Shown: piece by piece, positions 10,176 to 17,194 of the stretch
Position numbering within the stretch: the stretch's first letter is position 1
How the letters are laid out: each line of letters opens with the position of its first letter
DNA from: an uncultured Oscillospiraceae bacterium
GTDB taxonomy: Bacteria > Bacillota > Clostridia > Oscillospirales > Acutalibacteraceae
Direction: 5' to 3'
DNA length: 64,000 nt
NCBI GenBank assembly: GCA_902492045.1
Contig: CABUKB010000009.1
Coordinates: forward strand, 3,769-67,768
The notes under the pieces: model-generated
What the model was told of the DNA's origin: nothing
The model's database searches: none
Seen by the model: only the letters and a program-made list of their open reading frames with translations
Translations under genes and position numbers: made by a program

Positions 10176-10824
10176 GGATTTTGTCACCATCCGTTTGGTG
10201 TTTTCCAAGACGGGGAAAACCCGCTACATTTCACACCTTGATCTCAATCGCACCATGATCCGGGCTCTGCGCCGGGCCAAATTGCCGGTCTGGTATACGG
10301 AAGGCTTCAACCGGCATCCCTATGTGACTTTTGCGGCGCCGCTGTCGCTCGGGTATGAGGGGTTGCATGAGACGATGGACTTTCGGCTGGAGGGGGGGAC
10401 GCCGATGGATGAGCTCGTTTCCCGGCTCAACGCCGTGCTGCCCGAAGGGCTGAGGGCAATCTCTGCCGCCCAGGCAGTGCGCAGGCCGGGGGAGGTGGCC
10501 TACGCCCGTTATGAGATGGTGGTCGGCTGCCCCTCTGCGACCGTCCGGGCTTTGCTGGCTCAAGAGAGGATTCCGGTGGAAAAACGCACCAAGAAAAAAA
10601 CCTTGAAGACGGTGGACCTGAAGCCCGTTCTGGACGCTTCCGCGTGGGAGCTCTGGGCGGACGGGGCCAACAGCCGCCTGGAACTGACCCTGCCCTGCGG
10701 CAGTGAATCGGTCAATCCCGGTCTGCTGGCCGATGCGCTGAAAAGGGAGAGCGGGAAAACAGAAATGCCTTGTCGGATCCGAAGACTGGAAGTTTATACA
10801 CCGGATGGAAGCCCCTTTCGCTGA
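10162..10824 (+). CDS. TIGR03936/DUF2344 radical-SAM-associated protein
   Basis: This 220-residue protein almost always accompanies the preceding radical SAM enzyme and is sometimes fused to it. The family start RLVFSKTGKTRYISHLDLNR and GFNRHPYVTFAAPLSLGYEG are clear. The start is TTG at 10162, eight bases after AAGGAGG and inside the end of the upstream gene, which indicates translational coupling. Its biochemical role is not established. Confidence 0.92.
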   Translation: MNDVKDFVTIRLVFSKTGKTRYISHLDLNRTMIRALRRAKLPVWYTEGFNRHPYVTFAAPLSLGYEGLHETMDFRLEGGTPMDELVSRLNAVLPEGLRAISAAQAVRRPGEVAYARYEMVVGCPSATVRALLAQERIPVEKRTKKKTLKTVDLKPVLDASAWELWADGANSRLELTLPCGSESVNPGLLADALKRESGKTEMPCRIRRLEVYTPDGSPFR

Positions 10825-10837
10825 AAATAAAAAACAC

Positions 10838-10866
10838 TTGCATTTCACTGCGATTTATGATACACT
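10838..10866 (+). promoter_or_regulatory. rplS promoter (extended -10)
   Basis: TTGCAT (10838-10843), 17 bases, TACACT (10861-10866), with TG at 10858-10859 giving an extended -10. It starts just after the preceding operon ends. Confidence 0.65.
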
Positions 10867-10932
10867 GTTTCGGTATTTGGTATCCGTATCGGGTTTCCGG
10901 CCCGGTATGGGGTTAATGCCATGCGAAAAGCA

Positions 10933-10991
10933 GGACATTAGGCGGACAGTCCTCTGCCCCGGAGTTTCGCTCCGACGAGGCAAGAATGTCT
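10933..10991 (+). ncRNA. Structured 5' leader of rplS (L19 leader candidate)
   Basis: GGACATT (10933-10939) pairs with AATGTCT (10985-10991). Inside it CCTC (10951-10954) pairs with GAGG (10977-10980) and CGGAG (10960-10964) with CTCCG (10970-10974) around TTTCG. The structure ends about 10 bases before the L19 ribosome-binding site, so it could mediate feedback by L19, as in the known Firmicutes L19 leader. I cannot confirm the family without a covariance search. Confidence 0.5.
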
Positions 10992-11013
10992 GAATTTGAG
11001 GGAGGAACGAGTC

Positions 11014-11358
11014 ATGGATGCTTTGAAACAGATCACGGAGGGCACCCTGAAGGAGACGGTGCCGGAGTTCTCGATCGGCGACACGGTCCGGGTGGACGTC
11101 AAGATCCGCGAAGGCGAACGGGAGAGAATTCAGGCTTATGAAGGCACCGTCATTGCCAAAAAGGGCAGCGGTGTGGGGGAGACTTTCACTGTGCGCCGCA
11201 TCTCCTATGGTGTCGGTGTGGAGCGTGTGTTCCCACTGCATTCCCCGAACGTCGCCGCTGTGAAGGTGGTTCGCCAGGGAAAGGTGCGCCGCAGCAAGCT
11301 CTATTATCTGCGTGACCGCGTGGGTAAAGCGGCTAAAGTCAAGGAACTGCTCAAGTAA
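11014..11358 (+). CDS. rplS: Large-subunit ribosomal protein L19
   Basis: This is a 50S protein at the 30S/50S interface. The 114-residue protein begins [23 protein letters not shown] and contains [23 protein letters not shown] and the C-terminal [20 protein letters not shown]. The ATG at 11014 follows GGGAGGA at good spacing. The longer ORF start at 10996 lies inside the ribosome-binding site region. It is monocistronic here, without the rpsP-rimM-trmD neighbours seen in Bacillus. Confidence 0.98.
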   Translation: MDALKQITEGTLKETVPEFSIGDTVRVDVKIREGERERIQAYEGTVIAKKGSGVGETFTVRRISYGVGVERVFPLHSPNVAAVKVVRQGKVRRSKLYYLRDRVGKAAKVKELLK

Positions 11359-11436
11359 AATAGGCAGTTGCTCGGCAAACCGTTTGTGTGTTAAAGGGAA
11401 GAACGGAATAAGAAAACGGTTTTACAGGATATGGAG

Positions 11437-11477
11437 AAAGACGGGTGAGAAGCAACGGCTTCCTGCCCGTCTTTTTT
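11437..11477 (+). terminator. Terminator of rplS
   Basis: AAAGACGGG (11437-11445) pairs with CCCGTCTTT (11466-11474), followed by further T residues to 11477. Confidence 0.85.
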
Positions 11478-11563
11478 CTTTCCTGTTTACTCTTGACGAC
11501 GGATATCGTCTGTTCACAAGATACGACTAAACCGCGTCTGAAAAGTAAAGAGGAGGGGTTTAT

Positions 11564-11717
11564 ATGCGATCCCCTAAAATGATTGTGTTTGATTATGGCC
11601 ATACGCTTTTATACGAACCCGGTTGGGATTCCGACAGAGGAATACGGTACGCTTGAACACTGCCACATTCACAAATGGAATGAACTGATAAACCATTTGG
11701 AGCAATTAAAGCCATAA
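11564..11717 (+). pseudogene. Remnant of a HAD-family hydrolase (both ends, centre deleted)
   Basis: A good ribosome-binding site (AGGAGGGG, 11551-11558) precedes an ATG whose frame encodes KMIVFDYGHTLLYEPGWD, the first motif of HAD hydrolases, then stops at 11656. In the +1 frame, the sequence up to the TAA at 11715-11717 reads EYGTLEHCHIHKWNELINHL, typical of the C-terminal end of the same family. About 200 codons of the middle are missing and the frame has shifted near 11625-11640. The best explanation is an internal deletion in a formerly complete gene. Confidence 0.7.
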
Positions 11718-11829
11718 CGGTTGAGGAAACAAATAACGCCATGCGATCACGAAAGGTTTATGCGGTGTATGGGGCGGCATTCTAGAGAAGGGGAACTTGA
11801 TTTTTAATCTTCCCTTAACCGAACGGGAA

Positions 11830-11858
11830 TTGACAAAAACTTTTGGGAATGCCATACT
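11830..11858 (+). promoter_or_regulatory. Promoter of the MFS transporter gene
   Basis: TTGACA (11830-11835), 17 bases, CATACT (11853-11858). It lies 37 bp upstream of the ATG. Confidence 0.7.
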
Positions 11859-11894
11859 GTTTTTGGAAAAAACTATCGGCAGGAGGGATACAAC

Positions 11895-13544
11895 ATGCAT
11901 ATACAGGCGTCCGGCCGTTGCCCGAAGGATCCATCTCGCCGGTTTACCCGGCCGGAAAGAAGCTGGATTTTGTATGACTGGGCCAATTCCGTCTATGCCA
12001 CCAATATGATGGCGGCCATTTTTCCGATTTATTATGCGAATATTGCAGGGGATACCGGAGATAAATGGTGGGGAATCGGCGTGTCCGCCGCCTCCCTGAT
12101 CGTCGCCGTACTGTCGCCGGTATTCGGTTCCATCGGCGATTTCCGGGGGATGAAAAAGAAGCTCCTCGGCGCCTGTCTCCTGCTGGGCCTCCTCTTCACG
12201 GCGGCGACCGCTTTTACGGATAACTGGAAGCTGATGCTGATCGGGTATGTGGTGTCCCATATCGGATACTCCGGCGCCAATGTGTTTTACGATTCTTTTC
12301 TGACCGATGTGACCACCCGTGACCGCATGGACCGCGTTTCCGCCTGGGGCTATGCGATGGGATACCTGGGAGGAAGTACCATTCCCTTTGTCGCTTGCAT
12401 CATCCTCCTGCTCCTGACGGATTTCAGTGTTGCAGCGGTGAAATTTTCCATTCTGCTGACCTGCATTTGGTGGGCGGTGTTTTCCATTCCACTGCTGAGA
12501 AACGTCAAACAAACGCATTATGTGGATACACCTCCGTCCAGGCTGGCCTCGGCCGCCATGCACAATCTGTGGCGTACCATGCAGGACATTGTGCGGGATA
12601 AAGGGCTGTTGTTTTACCTCATTGCCTACTTTTTCTATATCGACGGGGTCGGGACGGTCATCAATCTGGCTACAAACTACGGCGCGACGCTGGGGCTCGG
12701 CTCGACGGGGATGATCCTGGCCCTTTTGGTGACGCAGTTGGTCGCGGTGCCGTTTTCCATCCTGTTCAGCCGTCTGGCTTCCAGAATAGGCGCGCTGCGG
12801 ATGATCGCTGCGGCTATCGGGGTGTATATCGTTATTTGCGGCGTTGGGTTTTTCATGGGGCTTAACGTGGAACCTTATCAGATGGAATACGCGGATGCGG
12901 TGGACAGCGCCGCAGCCGGGGTGAGCGTATCCGATTTGACGGCCTCTGATCGGGAAGCGTGGGATACGGTTGTGTCAGATATAAAGGAAAACGGCAAGGA
13001 CGCCCTGTCCGCCGGAGACCGGCAGGCCGCGTTCTGGTCGGAAGGGGAAAACGGGGTATCCGGAGTATTCGGGGACGTGGTGACAAGCCTTCAACATGAC
13101 GACGGCCGGTACGCGTTTTCCTCTCCGGATGTTCGGGAATGGGCCGCCGCATCGGTTTCCCAGATCCGGGCGGAACTCACCCCCTTGATAGCGGACAGTG
13201 GCAAGCAAGCCGCTTATGCAGATGCCCTTCGCCTGTCGTCGCTGTTGTTTTGGATTCTCGCTTTCCTTGTGGGGACGGTGCAGGGGGGGATTCAAGCCCT
13301 CTCCCGCTCCTATTTCGGCAAGCTGGTGCCGCCGGAACGCTCCAATGAGTATTTTGGATTTTACGACATTTTCGGCAAGTTTGCCTCGGTAGTCGGGCCG
13401 ATGCTGTATTCCTTGTTCTATATGGCGACCGGACGGGCCTCCATTGGGATTATCAGCCTGCTGATTTTGTTCGGGATCGGCGGGATCCTCCTCTGGGCGG
13501 GACGGAAGTATCTGGGGGACGACCGTACACAGGCCGGCGCCTAG
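11895..13544 (+). CDS. MFS transporter, UMF1/Atg22-like
   Basis: This is a polytopic membrane transporter of the UMF1 branch of the major facilitator superfamily; its substrate is not known. The family signature RSWILYDWANSVYATNMMAAIFPIYYA is at about 23-49, and about twelve hydrophobic segments follow. A hydrophilic stretch of roughly 120 residues (about 325-445) interrupts two membrane segments and is unusual for the family. The ATG follows AGGAGGG. It is a single-gene transcript with its own promoter and terminator. Confidence 0.88.
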   Translation: MHIQASGRCPKDPSRRFTRPERSWILYDWANSVYATNMMAAIFPIYYANIAGDTGDKWWGIGVSAASLIVAVLSPVFGSIGDFRGMKKKLLGACLLLGLLFTAATAFTDNWKLMLIGYVVSHIGYSGANVFYDSFLTDVTTRDRMDRVSAWGYAMGYLGGSTIPFVACIILLLLTDFSVAAVKFSILLTCIWWAVFSIPLLRNVKQTHYVDTPPSRLASAAMHNLWRTMQDIVRDKGLLFYLIAYFFYIDGVGTVINLATNYGATLGLGSTGMILALLVTQLVAVPFSILFSRLASRIGALRMIAAAIGVYIVICGVGFFMGLNVEPYQMEYADAVDSAAAGVSVSDLTASDREAWDTVVSDIKENGKDALSAGDRQAAFWSEGENGVSGVFGDVVTSLQHDDGRYAFSSPDVREWAAASVSQIRAELTPLIADSGKQAAYADALRLSSLLFWILAFLVGTVQGGIQALSRSYFGKLVPPERSNEYFGFYDIFGKFASVVGPMLYSLFYMATGRASIGIISLLILFGIGGILLWAGRKYLGDDRTQAGA

Positions 13545-13564
13545 CCGATATATATATGGGGAAG

Positions 13565-13588
13565 CCCCCGGGCCGAATGGCCCGGGGG
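13565..13588. terminator. Perfect hairpin between convergent genes
   Basis: CCCCCGGGCC (13565-13574), GAAT loop, GGCCCGGGGG (13579-13588). It lies between the MFS gene (plus) and the split Cys-rich gene (minus) and can end transcripts from both sides, although the T-run is poor. Confidence 0.65.
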
Positions 13589-13619
13589 TTGCCGTACCCC
13601 ATATTTTGAGCAGATGCTA

Positions 13620-14351
13620 TTACTTGCAGCCGCAGCCGCAGGTGTTGCTCTTGTCGTCCATCTTGGGCGGGAAGAACTCGTCCACCGGGAAACACATCTT
13701 TTTGAACAGATCGCAGGGATTGTCGCTCGTCGGGCAGCATTCCTTGGAAGGCATGCAGAAATCGTAAACCGGAACAAGCATCTGCACATTGCGCACAAGC
13801 TGGACAATGGTGAAAATTCCGAGCGTGACGAGGACAACTTTGCCGTCCCGTCCATCGGTAAAGGTGCCGCCGTACCGTTGGCAGATGCAGTCGGGGATAT
13901 TGCAGCAGCTGCAGCAGCATTCGCATTTGCATCCGCAGTCGCATGCATCGACAACGCGGGCAGACAGGATGATGGGCTCGGCGACCTGGACGCAGCAGCG
14001 CGGCATATTGCGGGCAGGCATCTCCTGCTGATCGTGCTGATTGGGGACAAACTCGCTGCAGAATACCTTGACGTTCCCTTCGCTGCCGAACAGAATGACC
14101 TTTTTCTGGAAGACGGCTACGCCGCAAACCGTCGTGCAGGGAACGCCGTGACCGGAATAGACCTCGAGCTGAACCTCGAAGAAGAAGGTCAGGTCACAGG
14201 AATAATACCCGCGATTGAAGGGCAGGGCTTCCACGTCGATATACGTGGTGATGACTTCCGCCTTTTTGGCACGGACACTGACTGCGTGGTCGATGACCAT
14301 CTGATCCCGGTCGGTAAAATAGACCTGCAGATCTTCCAGACAGTCTTTGTC
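13620..14351 (-). pseudogene. 3' segment of a split cysteine-rich protein gene (restorable by excision)
   Basis: This is 243 codons with no proper start. The frame is open upstream of the first ATG (14300), through DKDCLEDLQVYFTDRDQ, to a stop in the adjacent element at 14367-14369. It continues the protein begun at 17107 exactly in phase. The product has beta-rich middle parts (ITTYIDVEALPFNRGYYS, DLTFFFEVQLEVYSG), a very Cys-rich block (DACDCGCKCECCCSCCNIPD, about codons 140-160) and a CGCGCK end. I cannot name the family. The cysteine content resembles spore-surface proteins, but that is an inference. If no excision occurs, only a truncated product could be made from ATG 14300, which lacks a good ribosome-binding site. 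Confidence 0.85.
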
Positions 14352-14355
14352 GGAG
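14350..14355. repeat. Left attachment core (TCGGAG)
   Basis: The six bases TCGGAG (CTCCGA on the coding strand) are identical to 17022-17027. The coding frame of the split gene passes through it as TCC GAC. The inner flank, minus strand 14368-14354, reads AAGGCGCTCCGTCCT, one half of the reconstructed attP inverted repeat. Confidence 0.8.
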
Positions 14356-14369
14356 GACGGAGCGCCTTA

Positions 14370-15875
14370 TCAGGTCTGCCGGCCGATGGGCCGGAGTTCG
14401 AGAAAGAGACGAAACTGGCGCGGCCCCCATCCCTTTTCTTTCCAGTAATGCCCGCGGATGAGGGCCGCTTTGAGCAGGCGGTTACGGCCGTCCGGACCGG
14501 CCAGAGCGTATACATCGGATACGGATAATGGGGCGCGGGAGGCGCCTTCTTTATCCTGTCCGGCTTGAATTTGCCGGTCTTGCAGGCGCTGCAGGGCGTT
14601 GTCCGCTTCCGTTTCCTGCCTTTTTAAGTCGGTCATCCGGGACCGAAAGGTATCCGTATCGTAGACTCCCTGCTCCAGCAGATCGTGGAGCCGGCTCTGC
14701 TGCAAGCGCAGTCTGTCTCTCTCTCGCTCGCACGCGGCGATGGCGGGGGTCAGATCGACAGTGGAATGCGGCGGAAGGACGGGTTCGGGACACAGGGCGT
14801 CCCAGCGATCCCGCACGGTTTCCAAAACCGCCTGTTCCACGATGTCCAGGCGGGAGGCGGCGCAGCAGCCTCTTGTTGGACACACAAGCCAATCCGGCTC
14901 ATCCCGTCCGGAAAACGGGCGGCGTTGCAACGGACGGCCGCATTTCGCACAGTAAAGAAGGCCGGCCAGGGGATTTTTAACCGTGCCGTCGAAGTGGGAG
15001 GTTTGTGAGCGGCTTTGCAAGATGGCCTGCGCACGGTCAAAAACGGCTTCGTCGATGATGGCGGGGTGAAGGCCGTCCACAACCGTCCAGCTCTCTTTTG
15101 GATTGGCGACGACGCGGGAGCCGCCTTGGTTTCCGGTTCGGACCCGGCTTTGACGGTTCCAGGCCACTTTGCCGCAGTAAACCGGATTTTTCAGGATCCG
15201 CAGAATCCCGGAACGGTTGAAGGACGGTGCGCGCCGCGGTTTTGCGCCCAGGCGGTTCAGTTCGTCGGCAATCGCCTGGCATCCGTGCTTTTCGGTATTA
15301 TAGAGATCAAACGCCAGCCGGACAAATGCGGCTTCCTCTTCCCGAATTTTGAGCGACGGTTGTTTTTGCACGGTGGCTTTTTCATAGCCATACGGGGCGT
15401 TGGCGAGATAGCCGCCATCTTCCACGGTTTTGCGGATCCCGCGCTGGAGACGGCGCTTGATGAGTTTGAGTTCCCGTCTGGCGAGAAATGTCTCGAATTC
15501 GGTGTATTCCTCGTCCAGTTCGTTTCGAAGATCATAGGTTTTCCGAGGGGTGACGATTTTGGTATCCGCATTTTTTAGGGTTTCCAAAATGATGCCCTGG
15601 TCGCTCATACCCCCACGGCCCAGCCGGTCCAAATCCATGCATAGGACCGCGCCGAACCGGCCTTGTTCCACCTCCTCCAGCAGGCGGAGCATCTGCGGCC
15701 GGGTATAGAGGCTGTCGCCGCTGACCACTTCCTCGTATATGGCCTCGATGACCAGTCCCTGTTCCGCCGCAAAAGCGAGCAGGGTTTCTTTGTGTCTTCG
15801 GAGCGTATCCCCGATGTGTTCATCCGCTTCATCCGCGCGGGACTTCCGAAGATAAAGGGCCGTGTTGCGTATCAC
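14370..15875 (-). CDS. Large serine recombinase
   Basis: This is a site-specific recombinase of the resolvase/invertase superfamily, 501 residues. The catalytic domain starts TALYLRKSRADE with the nucleophilic Ser at position 12, and shows EEVVSGDSLYTRPQM and the DLDRLGR motif. The recombinase domain (about 155-260) is followed by a zinc ribbon (CAKCGRPL ... CPTRGCC) and a coiled coil with the ERERDRLRLQQSRLHDLLEQG run. I take the GTG at 15875 as start, with a GGCGGTGA site, because the open frame further upstream has no family similarity and overlaps the divergent ORF. It lies at the very end of the element, stopping 15 bp inside the left core. Confidence 0.95.
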   Translation of the reverse strand: MIRNTALYLRKSRADEADEHIGDTLRRHKETLLAFAAEQGLVIEAIYEEVVSGDSLYTRPQMLRLLEEVEQGRFGAVLCMDLDRLGRGGMSDQGIILETLKNADTKIVTPRKTYDLRNELDEEYTEFETFLARRELKLIKRRLQRGIRKTVEDGGYLANAPYGYEKATVQKQPSLKIREEEAAFVRLAFDLYNTEKHGCQAIADELNRLGAKPRRAPSFNRSGILRILKNPVYCGKVAWNRQSRVRTGNQGGSRVVANPKESWTVVDGLHPAIIDEAVFDRAQAILQSRSQTSHFDGTVKNPLAGLLYCAKCGRPLQRRPFSGRDEPDWLVCPTRGCCAASRLDIVEQAVLETVRDRWDALCPEPVLPPHSTVDLTPAIAACERERDRLRLQQSRLHDLLEQGVYDTDTFRSRMTDLKRQETEADNALQRLQDRQIQAGQDKEGASRAPLSVSDVYALAGPDGRNRLLKAALIRGHYWKEKGWGPRQFRLFLELRPIGRQT

Positions 15876-15931
15876 AAGGGGTCTCACCGCCTTTCTCCTC
15901 CATCTATATGCCGCACGCCGGGAGGAAAGAC

Positions 15932-15965
15932 CGGCAGGTGCAGGCATGTTGTACAGGCCCTGCCG
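15932..15965. repeat. Inverted repeat in the recombinase/small-ORF divergent region
   Basis: CGGCAGG (15932-15938) and CCTGCCG (15959-15965) are separated by 20 bases, between the divergent recombinase and small ORF. It is a possible operator or leader hairpin. A weak CATATAGAT sequence lies on the minus strand near 15909-15901. Confidence 0.35.
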
Positions 15966-15992
15966 CATAGGCTTACCCCGGAGGGGATCCAA

Positions 15993-16223
15993 TTGGCGTG
16001 CAAAGATTTGACATGGGAGGATATCCGGCACAACCGCATTCCCGACGGAGCGCGGCCGGTGTCGGTACGGGACGGCTTTTCCAACGGGAATGCCGGCGTC
16101 GTCGCTTTTGAGGAGGATATCGCGCCGGAACAACAGGAGGAAAACAGGCGTTTGTTTATGCGGGCTGCCGGAGAAGTGGCGGCGGAGCTGGCCCGCCGGG
16201 GAGACTGCCTGCCAAAGAAATGA
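15993..16223 (+). CDS. Small 76-residue ORF in the element (candidate directionality factor)
   Basis: The protein starts at TTG 15993 after GGAGGGG (spacing about 6) and reads ACKDLTWEDIRHNRIPDG, then a central FEEDIAPEQQEENRRLFMR stretch and a helical end (AAGEVAAELARRG). It looks like a real soluble, charged protein with no recognised domain. It is divergent from the recombinase and convergent with the XRE gene. Recombination directionality factors of serine integrases are often small, unrelated proteins encoded beside the integrase, so that role is possible but unproven. Confidence 0.6.
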   Translation: MACKDLTWEDIRHNRIPDGARPVSVRDGFSNGNAGVVAFEEDIAPEQQEENRRLFMRAAGEVAAELARRGDCLPKK

Positions 16224-16230
16224 AAGAGGC

Positions 16231-16268
16231 AAAAAAGCCGTCCCCGCCGGGTGAAGGCGGAGACGGCT
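16231..16268 (-). terminator. Terminator of the element's XRE gene
   Basis: AGCCGTCCCCGCC (16236-16248) pairs with GGCGGAGACGGCT (16256-16268) with one mismatch. On the minus strand it is followed by TTTTTT. It also separates the convergent small ORF. Confidence 0.8.
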
Positions 16269-16283
16269 CTGTGTTTACTTATG

Positions 16284-16901
16284 TCAGACAAAATTAGATA
16301 TGGCAAGGTCCCGGGCAATGTATCGAAATTGGTCATAGGGAATGCGGTTATTCGTCAGTATATCGGCGATTTTATGAGCCAACCGGCGATCGGTTGTAAC
16401 GTCGCGAAACAGCGCCAGGCGAACGTCTTTTTCTTTTCCCGGATGGACGGCAGCGATCCCATAACTCTCATAACGGCCATCCTCTGTTTCCACCGGTTCG
16501 GCCACCGCTTCATACACGATCTCGGACAGATATTGATCCGCGATCATGTCGATTTCCTCCACCGTAATGCGCTCCATTAAAAAACTGCCGAGAAACTCCC
16601 CGAGAAAAAGGGGATCGTACACGCTGAAAAACTCGTAATACGGGATAGTGGAATGGGCAAAGCCGATCAGACGGGCGTAGTCCGGTTCGTCCAGCGTACC
16701 GCAGTTGAACAGAGAACGGGGAGAGACCTGAAGCGCCTCCGCGATGCGGGCGATGGTCTGCAGGTTCGGATTCCAGCAGCCCCGTTCGATTTTCCCGATG
16801 TGCGATGTATCCAAACTGGCCCGATACGCCAGTTCTTCAAGTGAGAGCCGGGCCTTTTTGCGGCGCCAGCGGATATTGCGGCCAATTTGTCTGGATAACA
16901 T
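16284..16901 (-). CDS. XRE-family transcriptional regulator inside the element
   Basis: An N-terminal HTH_3 domain (about 5-62: IGRNIRWRRKKARLSLEEL, TSHIGKIERGCWNPNLQTIARIAEAL) is followed by a 140-residue domain of unknown fold that may sense a signal or dimerise. The ATG at 16901 is preceded by GGGGGGA. The ORF could start at GTG 16916, but that is inside the ribosome-binding site. A perfect 12-bp palindrome about 50 bp upstream is a candidate operator. As the only regulator in the element it is the obvious candidate to control the recombinase. Confidence 0.85.
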   Translation of the reverse strand: MLSRQIGRNIRWRRKKARLSLEELAYRASLDTSHIGKIERGCWNPNLQTIARIAEALQVSPRSLFNCGTLDEPDYARLIGFAHSTIPYYEFFSVYDPLFLGEFLGSFLMERITVEEIDMIADQYLSEIVYEAVAEPVETEDGRYESYGIAAVHPGKEKDVRLALFRDVTTDRRLAHKIADILTNNRIPYDQFRYIARDLAISNFV

Positions 16902-16951
16902 GCGGATTCCCCCCACGATTAACCTTATGAGCAGATCCGCCTTGCCTCAAA

Positions 16952-16963
16952 GTATCCGGATAC
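16952..16963. promoter_or_regulatory. Perfect palindrome GTATCCGGATAC, candidate XRE operator
   Basis: The 12-bp perfect dyad lies upstream of the XRE gene and within 60 bp of the right attachment core. XRE repressors commonly bind such dyads at their own promoters. No second copy was found in the element. Confidence 0.45.
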
Positions 16964-16978
16964 CTAATTTACAGGCGG

Positions 16979-17107
16979 TTATGACAGGTTGGACCGATTC
17001 TTCCAAGGCGCATCGTCCTGTTCGGAGCAAGAGTCGTAAACGCGCCCGGCATCGACGCATACGGCTTCTTTGCAGCCGGCATCATGGATGTACTTGTTAT
17101 CTGGCAT
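16979..17107 (-). pseudogene. 5' segment of the split cysteine-rich protein gene
   Basis: The ATG at 17107 follows AGGAGG (17115-17120) with 7-base spacing, an excellent site. The first 28 codons (ending AGRVYDSCS) belong to the Cys-rich protein. From 17023 the frame enters the element and runs through 14 unrelated codons to a TAA at 16979. Unexcised, it would give a 42-residue peptide. Joined at the TCGGAG core to 14351, the gene becomes 271 codons with cysteines at 12, 17, 27 and 32. Confidence 0.85.
17022..17027. repeat. Right attachment core (TCGGAG)
   Basis: This is the second copy of the 6-bp core, in the same orientation and reading phase as 14350-14355. The inner flank at 17005-17019 (plus strand) reads AAGGCGCATCGTCCT, the other attP half-site. 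Confidence 0.8.
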
Positions 17108-17167
17108 AAGAAATCCTCCTGTGTGTTGATAGAAGAACTCAGCCGTTGAGCGGTTCCCCTTCATTGT

Positions 17168-17194
17168 CATCATATGAGTGGCGGATAAAAGGGT
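17168..17194 (-). promoter_or_regulatory. Sigma-K-like promoter of the split gene
   Basis: On the minus strand an AC (17194-17193, in CACC) is 16 bases upstream of CATATGATG (17176-17168). The sigma-K consensus is AC, 16-17 bases, CATAnnnTA, so only the last base differs. It is 60 bp upstream of the start codon and after the antiporter terminator, so the split gene has its own transcription unit. Confidence 0.45.

Larger units (their letters stand above)
14350..17021. mobile_element. 2,672-bp serine-recombinase intervening element in the Cys-rich gene
   Basis: The element is bounded by TCGGAG at 14350-14355 and 17022-17027, one copy counted. It carries a large serine recombinase (minus, at one end as usual), a divergent 76-codon ORF and an XRE regulator. 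Removal joins codon 28 of the 5' segment to codon 29 of the 3' segment in frame. The two ends joined as a circle give AAGGCGCTCCGTCCT-CCGAAC-AGGACGATGCGCCTT, an imperfect inverted repeat with 13 of 15 matches, as serine integrase attP sites have. Whether excision is programmed (skin-like) or the element is a small selfish integrant cannot be decided from sequence. Confidence 0.88.

Noticed and set aside
15663..15992. Upstream part of the plus-strand ORF that ends with the 76-codon gene
   Set aside because: It lies opposite the recombinase catalytic domain and has no protein-like features before the TTG at 15993.
15876..16232. 119-codon N-terminal extension of the recombinase
   Set aside because: The family starts at the GTG at 15875; the extension lacks similarity and overlaps a divergent ORF that looks coding.
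14350..17021. Element read as an insertion sequence or a prophage remnant
   Set aside because: No DDE transposase, target-site duplication or phage structural gene; the serine recombinase and attP-like ends fit a site-specific integrant better.
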